5,111 nucleotides of DNA, taken from the NCBI GenBank assembly GCA_017414725.1, contig JAFQKZ010000075.1, forward strand, positions 1 to 5,111, written 5' to 3'. Numbering within the stretch: the stretch's first letter is position 1; every line of letters begins with the position of its first letter. Origin of the DNA: Clostridia bacterium. GTDB lineage: Bacteria > Bacillota > Clostridia > Oscillospirales > Acutalibacteraceae. A model generated the notes under the pieces. That model searched no databases, was not told the origin of the DNA, and was given only the letters and a program-made list of their open reading frames with translations. Shown here in pieces: positions 1 to 5,111 of the stretch. The position numbers were made by a program, and so were the translations under genes.

Positions 1-73
1 ATCATCTTGCTCTTTCTTCGTTTTTACCCTGATTTCCCTCGTCAACTCCCTTGGGGGCTCTCTGCGTCTTTAA
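1..73. other. GC-richer intergenic patch of unknown nature
   Basis: The first seventy bases contain 34 G or C (about 49%), against roughly 27 to 40% in stretches I counted elsewhere in the window. The plus strand is rich in C and T, with CCCTTGGGGG near 48-57. On the minus strand one frame stays open across the patch and would read PRELTREIRVKTKKEQDD, but it has no ATG, only an internal TTG, and a TAA lies just upstream. Another minus frame ends in TGA near the window edge. The piece could be the 5' part of a minus-strand leader or structured RNA whose body lies off the left edge, a repeat, or the tail of a neighbouring unit. I could not find a plausible complete hairpin in it. Confidence 0.35.
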
Positions 74-80
74 AAAACTA

Positions 81-108
81 TTGACAAAAATATTTAGTAT
101 GCTATAAT
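81..108 (+). promoter_or_regulatory. Strong sigma-A-type promoter for the secreted-protein gene
   Basis: The consensus -35 hexamer TTGACA lies at 81-86 and a consensus -10 hexamer TATAAT at 103-108, separated by 16 bp. A TG at 100-101, one base before the -10, makes it an extended -10 promoter. Transcription should start near 115, giving a leader of about 29 nt before the ATG at 144. Both hexamers match consensus exactly, so this is the strongest promoter visible in the window and suggests high basal expression. No operator-like inverted repeat is seen around it. Confidence 0.85.
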
Positions 109-143
109 AAAAATATAAAATTTAAACGGAGGAATTAAACCAA

Positions 144-725
144 ATGAAAAACAAAAGAATTTTATCTGCTGTATTAGCAAGCCAATTAGTTCTTTGCGGA
201 AATTCAATTTTCACGCCTAAAGCAAACGCTGGTGTTATCAGTAAAACCTTCAAAACTACTATTGATGTACTAGGCTATTTGGTTATCGGTGGAATTATTG
301 TAACTACTACTGCTGTTTCTACAGAAGTTGCTATAGCAATTTGTAGAGAGACTCTGTGCGAGCATGCTTTTACTCCTTATGCTTTGAAAAATGCCGGGAT
401 TACTATAGCAGGTGACATAGAGCAATTCAATCATAAGATACGTACTAAAGGCTATGTGCCGTTCCACATGTGGTGTAATCAACAAGGAGTAAAACCTGTT
501 TGTAAATTAGGCGTTCCTGTTCCCGGATTATATGAATATAATGAAACTTACTACTTCTTGGTTGGTAATCAAGGCATAAATTTAGGTACCGTAAAAGACA
601 ACGCTATTGCATTTGCCGGATCTGTATGGGCCAAAGTAAAAGACATCGCTATCAAAACGGGCTCTACTATAGCTGACTGCATAAAGAAGATTTGCACGAC
701 TCCAGCTGAACCTAGTGGCAAATAA
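144..725 (+). CDS. Secreted or membrane-associated cysteine-paired protein, function unknown
   Basis: I do not recognise the family of this 193-residue protein. The ATG is preceded by GGAGG at 128-132. The N-terminus is a typical Sec signal: MKNKR, a hydrophobic stretch (6-17), then an AxA-type site, TPKANA, with cleavage likely after Ala29. Cys18 follows LVL and does not fit a lipobox, because position -1 is Leu. After the signal comes a second hydrophobic, Thr- and Gly-rich stretch at about 40-66, which could be a membrane helix. The mature part has six cysteines in three spaced pairs: C67/C72, C111/C120 and C179/C184, suggesting disulfides if it is extracellular. The C-terminal third (151-184) looks helical and Lys-rich. 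The gene stands alone under its own promoter, convergent with gpmI. Sampled lines have about 33-40% GC, somewhat above neighbouring genes, which is weak evidence for separate ancestry. It could be a surface protein, an exported effector or a bacteriocin-like product; nothing here decides. Confidence 0.8.
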   Translation: MKNKRILSAVLASQLVLCGNSIFTPKANAGVISKTFKTTIDVLGYLVIGGIIVTTTAVSTEVAIAICRETLCEHAFTPYALKNAGITIAGDIEQFNHKIRTKGYVPFHMWCNQQGVKPVCKLGVPVPGLYEYNETYYFLVGNQGINLGTVKDNAIAFAGSVWAKVKDIAIKTGSTIADCIKKICTTPAEPSGK

Positions 726-762
726 CAACTATATTAAGGAATAATATAAATAAATTCGAATT

Positions 763-2214
763 TTATATCCCCAAGATTTTACAGATAATTGGGGATATAT
801 CTTTTAGTTTTCCGGTTTCAGGTAAACTTAAAGCCTGATTATAGTTATGGACAGCAAACGGTACAAGATTACATGTATGAGAAGTCATAGGTTCGCCGTA
901 GACCGAAACCATTTCTTCAGCGTTCCCATGGTCAGACGTAATTACGGTAGTTATATTATATTCTTGAGTATATTTGATTAATTTTTCTATGCAAGAGTCA
1001 ACTTTTTCGATAGATTTAACAGTAGCATCAAAATTTCCGGTATGACCTACCATGTCAGGATTGGCATAATTCACAATAATAACATCATATTTTTCTAGTT
1101 TTATGTTATTAATTACTGTATTTGTGATTTCATCTGCACTCATTTCAGGCTTTAAATCATATGTTTTTACATTTGGAGAATTTATAATAATTCTATCTTC
1201 TCCATTAAATGGCTTTTCGGTTCCTGCGTTGAAAAAGAAAGTTACGTGCGCATATTTTTCAGTTTCTGCTACCCTAAGTTGTTTTAGATTGTTTTTAGAT
1301 AAAATTTCGCCTAAAATATTGTTAATTTTTCTAGGTTTGAATATTACGTCACACGGGAATTCAGAATTATATTCCGTCATGCACAAATATTTAACGCCGG
1401 TTTCCAGAAAAAGTTTTGTAATTTGGCGAACACGATCAGAACGATAGTTAAAACATATTATTCCATCGTTAGTATCTACGCCTGTGTAATTTTCTTGTGC
1501 GCAGGGCTCTATAAACTCGTCTGTTACGTTATTGTTATAATTATGTTTTATTATATCTAAAATACTATTACTAGTCTTGTTTTTAGCGTGATATATTGTA
1601 TCAAAAACTAATTTCGTACGATCAAAATTATTGTTTCTGTCCATAGCATAATAACGCCCGGATATAGTCTGTATTTCGCCTACGCCTATATTTTCTATAA
1701 AATTTTGCAAGTTTAATATATATTTTTCGGCAGATTTAACAGAAACATCACGACCATCTGTCCAAATATGTATGCAAACATTTTTAATATTATATTTTTT
1801 GGCTAATTTTAGAATACAATACAGATGATTGATGTCACTATGAATTCTGCCGTCAGAAATCAGACCCATTACGTGCAACTTAGAATTGTTGTCCAAAACA
1901 TAATTCATCATATCGCAAAGCGTCTGGTTTTCATAAAAACTTTTATTTTCAATACAAAGATTTATATAAGTCAAATCTTGATAAATTATTTGTCCGGCAC
2001 CGATATTCATGTGTCCGACCTCAGAGTTACCCATTTGTCCGGCAGGCAAACCAACGCTCTCTCCGGATGCCTCTAGTTCAGTGTACGGACAAGTAGCGAA
2101 TATTTTATCAAGAGTCGGAGTGTGAGCACTTCTAACAGCATTATGCTCAATTTTATTTGTATTATTTATGCCAAAACCGTCTATAATCACCAAAAGAACT
2201 GGATTTTCTACCAC
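763..2214 (-). CDS. gpmI: 2,3-bisphosphoglycerate-independent phosphoglycerate mutase
   Basis: This cytoplasmic enzyme interconverts 3- and 2-phosphoglycerate in glycolysis and gluconeogenesis through a phosphoserine intermediate, using two Mn2+ ions. It belongs to the alkaline phosphatase superfamily. Residues expected from the family are all visible: Asp12 in IIDGFG, the nucleophile Ser64 in GQMGNSEVGH, His125, DGRD at 153-156, Arg187 and Arg193 in SGRYYAMDR, Arg258 and Arg261, Lys320 in ETEKY, Asp387 and His391 in NPDMVGHTG, Asp428-His429 in TSDHGNAEE, and His446. At 483 residues it is shorter than the usual 510 or so. Relative to Bacillus enzymes as I recall them, about 15 residues are missing after the RSDR segment and about a dozen at the C-terminus, both outside the active site. 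The start is GTG, preceded by AGGA at 2224-2227 with 9-nt spacing; an ATG overlapping that site is in another frame. It is the last gene of the minus-strand cluster, 36 bp after the PspC gene, so co-transcription is likely. Confidence 0.97.
   Translation of the reverse strand: MVENPVLLVIIDGFGINNTNKIEHNAVRSAHTPTLDKIFATCPYTELEASGESVGLPAGQMGNSEVGHMNIGAGQIIYQDLTYINLCIENKSFYENQTLCDMMNYVLDNNSKLHVMGLISDGRIHSDINHLYCILKLAKKYNIKNVCIHIWTDGRDVSVKSAEKYILNLQNFIENIGVGEIQTISGRYYAMDRNNNFDRTKLVFDTIYHAKNKTSNSILDIIKHNYNNNVTDEFIEPCAQENYTGVDTNDGIICFNYRSDRVRQITKLFLETGVKYLCMTEYNSEFPCDVIFKPRKINNILGEILSKNNLKQLRVAETEKYAHVTFFFNAGTEKPFNGEDRIIINSPNVKTYDLKPEMSADEITNTVINNIKLEKYDVIIVNYANPDMVGHTGNFDATVKSIEKVDSCIEKLIKYTQEYNITTVITSDHGNAEEMVSVYGEPMTSHTCNLVPFAVHNYNQALSLPETGKLKDISPIICKILGI
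764..811 (+). terminator. Probable intrinsic terminator between convergent genes
   Basis: A perfect 11-bp inverted repeat, TATATCCCCAA at 764-774 and TTGGGGATATA at 789-799, encloses a 14-nt loop. On the plus strand it is followed by the T-rich stretch TCTTTTAGTTTT (800-811), so it fits a terminator for the secreted-protein gene, whose stop codon is 38 bp upstream of the stem. On the minus strand the same hairpin contains the gpmI stop codon and final codons but is followed by AAATTCGAATTT rather than a U-tract, so termination in that direction is less certain. The stem has only four G-C pairs and a long loop, so strength is moderate. Confidence 0.6.
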
Positions 2215-2223
2215 AAATTACCA

Positions 2224-2227
2224 TCCT
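2224..2227 (-). promoter_or_regulatory. Ribosome binding site that selects the gpmI GTG start
   Basis: On the minus strand AGGA is followed by 9 nt and then GTG. The nearby ATG inside GGATGG is out of frame with gpmI, and the first in-frame ATG is at codon 61, past the metal ligand Asp12. GTG is therefore the only start that keeps the conserved N-terminus. Confidence 0.7.
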
Positions 2228-2250
2228 GCTTTAATCAATATTAATATATA

Positions 2251-2433
2251 TTATTCTTTTGGAAGCACAAATGCACAGATTATATACGCTAATAATCCCA
2301 GACCGCAAATACAAGTTCCCAAAACCCAAGCTACACGAATCAATGAAGAGTCTGTTTCGAAGTATGCGGCTATTCCGCCACAAACTCCGGCAAGCTTTTT
2401 ATCTTCTTTTGAAAGAGTTAATTTCTTTTTCAT
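2251..2433 (-). CDS. PspC-domain small membrane protein
   Basis: This 60-residue protein is essentially one PspC domain. It has the family's hallmarks in order: a short basic N-terminus (MKKKLTLSKEDKK), the GVCGG motif at 16-20, Tyr24-Phe25, Asp28, Arg33, and a single hydrophobic helix at about 35-57 ending in Tyr50 and Leu57-Pro58. In enterobacteria PspC is part of the phage-shock response, sensing membrane stress with PspB. In Bacillota, single-domain PspC proteins occur as small envelope proteins whose roles are mostly unassigned, and this one has no PspA or PspF partner nearby. The ATG follows AGGAG (2445-2449) with 11-nt spacing. It lies 28 bp after the double-glycine gene and 36 bp before gpmI, so the three probably share one transcript. 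Three cysteines (41, 43, 53) fall in the helix and Cys18 in the motif. Confidence 0.92.
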   Translation of the reverse strand: MKKKLTLSKEDKKLAGVCGGIAAYFETDSSLIRVAWVLGTCICGLGLLAYIICAFVLPKE

Positions 2434-2461
2434 TATATTTTAATCTCCTGATTTTTAAATA

Positions 2462-2833
2462 TTAATATTTTATCATAGTAAGAGCTACATCTATTGCAAA
2501 ACGCGTATCACCTAACATCATCTCATCTGAAGATTGAGGGGTTACCCCGCCGGAAATGTTTTCAAGCTTATCATCAAGTATTTTATTCTTATTATACTCT
2601 GTTTTGATTTTTTCGACAAACTCAAAAATTCTTTTAGCACGTGATTCACTAATATTGACATCATGTTTGCTAAAAATCTCTACAATTTCTAGAATTTTTT
2701 GATTATATTTCTCTTCTGCTGTATCTAATTCTTCAAAATCTCTCGAAGTAATATCTATTATTTCCTTAATATTTTTATCGTTACTCAAAAATCTGTCAAT
2801 TTTTTCGCTTTCACTAACGTTTTTGTTGGACAT
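2462..2833 (-). CDS. Double-glycine leader protein, putative RiPP or bacteriocin-like precursor
   Basis: I assign 123 residues starting at the ATG at 2831-2833, because the ribosome binding site GGGAGGGG lies just upstream; a TTG five codons earlier would place that site inside the coding region. Residues 1-85 are strongly charged and helix-forming, with few aromatic residues and no cysteine. The region ends in LDDKLENISGG, with the glycine pair at residues 95-96. This matches the double-glycine leader pattern (acidic, L, acidic, L-E-x-[IV]-S/A-G-G) of bacteriocin and RiPP precursors that are cut by C39 peptidase-transporters. The tail of 27 residues (97-123) starts VTPQSSDEMM and ends in a partly hydrophobic IDVALTMIKY. 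It has no Cys, so it cannot form lanthionine or disulfide rings. The leader is far longer than class II bacteriocin leaders and closer in size to Nif11-type leaders, though I do not claim membership. No processing or export gene is in the window. The protein could instead be an ordinary helical protein with a chance GG. Confidence 0.6.
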   Translation of the reverse strand: MSNKNVSESEKIDRFLSNDKNIKEIIDITSRDFEELDTAEEKYNQKILEIVEIFSKHDVNISESRAKRIFEFVEKIKTEYNKNKILDDKLENISGGVTPQSSDEMMLGDTRFAIDVALTMIKY

Positions 2834-2837
2834 ATAT

Positions 2838-2846
2838 ACCCCTCCC
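2838..2846 (-). promoter_or_regulatory. Ribosome binding site fixing the start of the double-glycine gene
   Basis: Minus-strand GGGAGGGGT precedes the ATG at 2831-2833, with 7 nt between its GGAGG core and the start codon. It argues against the in-frame TTG at 2846-2848, which would start translation inside this site. Confidence 0.75.
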
Positions 2847-2879
2847 AAAAATCATAAAATTCTTGAAAAACAAAACATA

Positions 2880-2904
2880 AAATATATAAATATAATATAT
2901 ATTT
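2880..2904 (-). other. AT-only inverted repeat at the predicted 5' end of the transcript
   Basis: A 9-bp perfect inverted repeat, AAATATATA at 2880-2888 and TATATATTT at 2896-2904, encloses a 7-nt loop. The promoter just upstream predicts a start near 2903, so the RNA would open directly with this stem-loop. With only A-U pairs it is weak. It may be no more than the composition of the region, or it may shield the mRNA 5' end. Confidence 0.3.
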
Positions 2905-2909
2905 CTGGT

Positions 2910-2918
2910 ATTATAACA
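2910..2918 (-). promoter_or_regulatory. Probable extended -10 promoter for the double-glycine/PspC/gpmI unit
   Basis: Minus-strand TGTTATAAT contains a perfect -10 hexamer (2910-2915) preceded by TG plus one base, the extended -10 form. No good -35 hexamer lies 16 to 18 bp upstream, so activity would rest on the extended element or an activator. Transcription would begin around 2903, giving a leader of about 70 nt. It sits in the 98-bp gap after divIB, the longest gap in the minus-strand series. No terminator is seen after divIB, so readthrough from murA-divIB is also possible. Confidence 0.5.
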
Positions 2919-2946
2919 TGTTTTTGTGAAAAGTATATAGTTTTTT

Positions 2947-3723
2947 CTATTGTTCTACATTAAAATACGAACGATTGGTTTCTGTTAATTCTCTAGTATC
3001 AAGCGTGCCGGTTTCAGTATTATTAATTCTGTTCAAAATTATCTCAGAAATAGTCAAAATTTTGTATTCTATATCTTTGTAATCTCCAAATAAAATATTT
3101 ATTCTGTTATCATAATTCAAAATAATATTATTTTTGTCCGAAATATCTATTGATTTTATCAAATTCAAGTTTTTGCTCTCACATGCATCAGAAATCTCGT
3201 GAATTATATTTTTAATATCCGGATCTTCGTAAATCATATCGCCTAGATCAGAAATCGAAAAATTTACGCCAATAATAGTAATATACTCTGTGATTGGCTC
3301 TTCACGTTCTTCTAAAATTTTGCTGTTTTTACTAATTAAATAATATTTGTTTTCTGAAAATATGTTAAATTTAACATTTGTAAGTTCGGTCTCTATAAAA
3401 ATTTTATTAGGAAATTTCTTTTTGATCTTCACGTTTTCTATATATGATAATTTCTTGTATATATTATTTTTAATTTTGTTTTTGTTTAAATATAACAAAT
3501 TATCTCCTGTTTTTACCTCTGAACTGTTGATTATTTCTTCATATGTATATTTTGTGTTGCTCTCACAGTAAATATCTTTAATCCCCAAAAAATTATTGAA
3601 TACATTATTTATACCAAAAATTATTAACAACAAAATTCCTAAAACAAAACATATTATTATAAGTCTATTTCTGATTTTTTTGTTTTTTATTTTCTTTTTT
3701 TTTATATTTTGCCTTTTTTTCAT
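2947..3723 (-). CDS. divIB: Cell division protein DivIB/FtsQ
   Basis: This is a bitopic membrane protein of the divisome, which with FtsL and DivIC controls septal peptidoglycan synthesis. The 258 residues show the expected layout. The N-terminus is very Lys-rich (1-20), followed by one membrane helix at about 20-38. A POTRA domain follows at about 46-115, containing GIKDIYCES, the TGDNLLYLN turn and the closing FPNKIFIETEL. The beta domain runs to about 250 and ends in INILFGDYKDIEYKILTISE and the LDTRE segment (241-245) typical of the family. Overall identity to any one homologue looks low, as is usual for this protein, but order and spacing fit well. The ATG is 8 bp after the murA stop. 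Its best ribosome binding site, AGGA at 3737-3740, lies inside the end of murA with a rather long 13-nt spacer, so the two may be translationally coupled. The first 60 bases carry runs of seven and nine A. Confidence 0.88.
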   Translation of the reverse strand: MKKRQNIKKKKIKNKKIRNRLIIICFVLGILLLIIFGINNVFNNFLGIKDIYCESNTKYTYEEIINSSEVKTGDNLLYLNKNKIKNNIYKKLSYIENVKIKKKFPNKIFIETELTNVKFNIFSENKYYLISKNSKILEEREEPITEYITIIGVNFSISDLGDMIYEDPDIKNIIHEISDACESKNLNLIKSIDISDKNNIILNYDNRINILFGDYKDIEYKILTISEIILNRINNTETGTLDTRELTETNRSYFNVEQ

Positions 3724-3731
3724 ATGTATTT

Positions 3732-4991
3732 TTAGATCCTTTTTATTTTCGCTCCCAGACTTGACAATATAGTTTCTATGTTCTCATAGCCACGATCAAG
3801 ATAATTTAATCCGGTAATTGAAGTAGTGCCTTCAGCTCCCAAACCTGCAATCACAAGTGCCGCCGCACCACGCAAATCTCTTGCACATACTTTTGCTCCC
3901 GAAAGCCTTTTCACACCATTCACAAGAGCAACTTTACCCTCAACTTTAATATCTGCACCTAGCCTTAATAATTCGTCAACATGTTTGTATCTATTTGAAA
4001 ATATATTCTCAATAAACATACTGGTGCCGTCTGCTATAGTATTCATCGACATTACAGGTGCTTGAGCATCTGTCGGGAACCCAGGATAAGGCATCGTCCG
4101 AATAATTCTATTAGAATATGGTCTTGACGGACATTCTATCTTCAAATTGTTTTTGTCAAATATCTTAATTATGCACCCGGATTCTTCGAAAATCGGTATC
4201 GCAGAACTAATACTGTCTTCTGAGATATTTTTTAATATTAAATTTCCGGATGTCACAACTCCGGCAGACATATATGTAATCGCGGCGATTCTGTCAGAAA
4301 TTACAGTATGTTCAGTACCGTGTAATTTTTTTACTCCCTGAATAACTATCGTACTGTCGCCGTTGTATTTTATTTTTGCGCCACACTTGATCAAAAAGTT
4401 TGTTAAGTCTATAATCTCGGGTTCTTTTGCTATATTTGTGATTATAGTTTCGCCATGTGCGCAAACTGCTGCCAGAATTAAATTCTCGGTCGCACCTACG
4501 CTGGGAAAAGACAGAGAAATATTGCATCCGCGTAAACCTGATATACATGTCTCGCAGTTTAGTATACCATGACTTTCATTGATAATCAAGCCCATTTGTC
4601 TAAGACCGTCTAAGTGCAAATCTATAGGTCTAGGACCAAGTTCACAGCCTCCGGGCAAACACAATTTTGCTTGGCCCGACACTGATATTAATGCTCCCAG
4701 AAATATTATAGACGACCGCATTTCTCTCATCAAAAAATCCGGGATATTATTCTTCAAAATATTCCTCGAATTTATCACAAGAGTATTATTTTCGAAACTT
4801 GTCGTGCAGCCAAGATAATTCAAAATTTTTATGCTTGCGTATACATCTGAGATTTTCGGGCAATTATGTATCGTACATTCGTCTCGCGAGATTATACATG
4901 CCGCGATTATAGGCAATATACTATTTTTCGCACCCTGTATTTTTATCTCCCCGTCTAATCTTCTAGCCCCTTCGATTACTAATTCCGGCAC
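3732..4991 (-). CDS. murA: UDP-N-acetylglucosamine 1-carboxyvinyltransferase
   Basis: MurA transfers the enolpyruvyl group of phosphoenolpyruvate to UDP-GlcNAc, the first committed step of peptidoglycan synthesis in the cytoplasm. The 419-residue length is typical. Visible active-site features are Lys22-Asn23 in GAKNSILP, Arg92 in REMRSS, the loop Cys116 in PGGCELGPRPIDLH, the SDRIAA segment at 232-237, Asp308 in GFPTDAQAP, Arg374 in DLRG, and Arg400 in LDRGYE. Cys116 is the residue alkylated by fosfomycin; its presence means the enzyme lacks the Cys-to-Asp change known to give intrinsic resistance. The start is GTG with an excellent ribosome binding site. Bacillota often carry two MurA paralogues, and the adjacency to divIB marks this as the copy in the division/wall cluster. 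I cannot tell from the window whether a second exists. Confidence 0.97.
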   Translation of the reverse strand: MPELVIEGARRLDGEIKIQGAKNSILPIIAACIISRDECTIHNCPKISDVYASIKILNYLGCTTSFENNTLVINSRNILKNNIPDFLMREMRSSIIFLGALISVSGQAKLCLPGGCELGPRPIDLHLDGLRQMGLIINESHGILNCETCISGLRGCNISLSFPSVGATENLILAAVCAHGETIITNIAKEPEIIDLTNFLIKCGAKIKYNGDSTIVIQGVKKLHGTEHTVISDRIAAITYMSAGVVTSGNLILKNISEDSISSAIPIFEESGCIIKIFDKNNLKIECPSRPYSNRIIRTMPYPGFPTDAQAPVMSMNTIADGTSMFIENIFSNRYKHVDELLRLGADIKVEGKVALVNGVKRLSGAKVCARDLRGAAALVIAGLGAEGTTSITGLNYLDRGYENIETILSSLGAKIKRI

Positions 4992-4997
4992 TCTTCA

Positions 4998-5006
4998 ATC
5001 ACCTCT
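4998..5006 (-). promoter_or_regulatory. Strong ribosome binding site at the murA GTG start
   Basis: Minus-strand AGAGGTGAT matches the anti-Shine-Dalgarno complement over nearly its full length and lies 6 nt before the GTG at 4989-4991. It supports GTG initiation rather than an internal codon, since the next in-frame ATG is at residue 88, inside the conserved core. Confidence 0.8.
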
Positions 5007-5111
5007 TTAATATTAAGTCAATAACTATTTATTATTATTAACTATAACCACACCTGAAATCCGTTTATATTTCTATAATATTCACAATAGTTTTTTACGT
5101 GATATATAAAA
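5007..5111 (-). other. Upstream region of murA, no confident gene or promoter
   Basis: Reading the minus strand from the right edge, one frame is open for 22 codons (to a TAG at 5042-5044) and another for nine codons (to a TGA at 5082-5084). Either could be the end of a gene lying off the window, but neither is long enough to identify. A TTGACT occurs on the minus strand near 5015-5020, but it is too close to the murA ribosome binding site to serve as its -35. No complete -35/-10 pair is evident, so murA's promoter is either weak, special, or further upstream. Confidence 0.3.

Noticed and set aside
1..70. glmS ribozyme on the minus strand, from the AGUUGACGAGGG match
   Set aside because: Only twelve bases agree from memory, the upstream P1 arm does not pair well and the downstream conserved core is absent, so it is noted as a finding but not annotated.
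144..200. Lipoprotein signal at Cys18 in the secreted protein
   Set aside because: The residue before Cys is Leu, not Gly, Ala or Ser, and a good AxA signal peptidase I site follows at residues 27-29.
1103..1447. Plus-strand open frame of 114 codons within gpmI
   Set aside because: It lies wholly opposite a gene with every catalytic motif, has no ribosome binding site or recognisable domain, and is a shadow of gpmI.
2168..2465. Plus-strand frames opposite the PspC gene
   Set aside because: The minus strand encodes a clear PspC domain with a good ribosome binding site; the plus frames are its complement.
2834..2848. TTG start for the double-glycine protein giving 128 residues
   Set aside because: It would translate the GGGAGGGG ribosome binding site and itself lacks one; the ATG at 2831-2833 is better placed.
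2891..2896. TATAAT on the plus strand
   Set aside because: There is no plus-strand gene downstream and no -35 partner; it is part of an AT-only tract.
3826..4818. Several 64 to 79-codon plus-strand frames and a 78-codon minus frame inside murA
   Set aside because: All are in alternative frames of a well-supported murA and lack start signals or protein-like composition.
1..5111. CRISPR array, tRNA, rRNA, insertion sequence or attachment site
   Set aside because: I saw no regularly spaced repeats, no cloverleaf or rRNA-like tract, no transposase and no terminal inverted repeats.

Overview
The window comes from a low-GC, Gram-positive-type genome, most likely an uncultured member of the Clostridia (Bacillota). 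The sequence is strongly AT-rich. Shine-Dalgarno sites are GGAGG-like and two genes use GTG starts. MurA and a POTRA-type DivIB/FtsQ lie next to each other as in Bacillota wall/division clusters. This placement is inferred from gene content and cannot be made finer than class.

Layout, left to right. Positions 1-73 are a short, GC-richer, pyrimidine-rich patch with no convincing gene. Positions 81-725 hold a single plus-strand unit: a strong extended -10 promoter, a good ribosome binding site, and a 193-residue secreted or membrane-associated protein of unknown function with six cysteines in three pairs. A hairpin at 764-799 lies between this gene and the convergent minus-strand genes and overlaps the last codons of gpmI. 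Everything from 763 to 4991 is on the minus strand. In transcription order it is murA (UDP-GlcNAc enolpyruvyl transferase), divIB/ftsQ (division protein), a 98-bp AT-rich gap with a probable promoter, a 123-residue protein whose leader-like N-terminal part ends in a double-glycine motif, a 60-residue PspC-domain membrane protein, and gpmI (cofactor-independent phosphoglycerate mutase). Positions 4992-5111 are upstream of murA and contain its ribosome binding site, with no clear gene.

Function. MurA makes the first committed peptidoglycan precursor, and DivIB is part of the septal wall machinery, so these two form a wall/division pair with 8 bp between them. The second cluster joins a housekeeping glycolytic enzyme to two small genes. 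One is a PspC-type envelope protein. The other looks like a precursor peptide: a helical, charged N-terminal region, the sequence LDDKLENISGG, then a 27-residue cysteine-free tail. No modifying enzyme, C39 peptidase-transporter or immunity gene lies inside the window. This double-glycine protein and the cysteine-paired exported protein are the two least explained items here.
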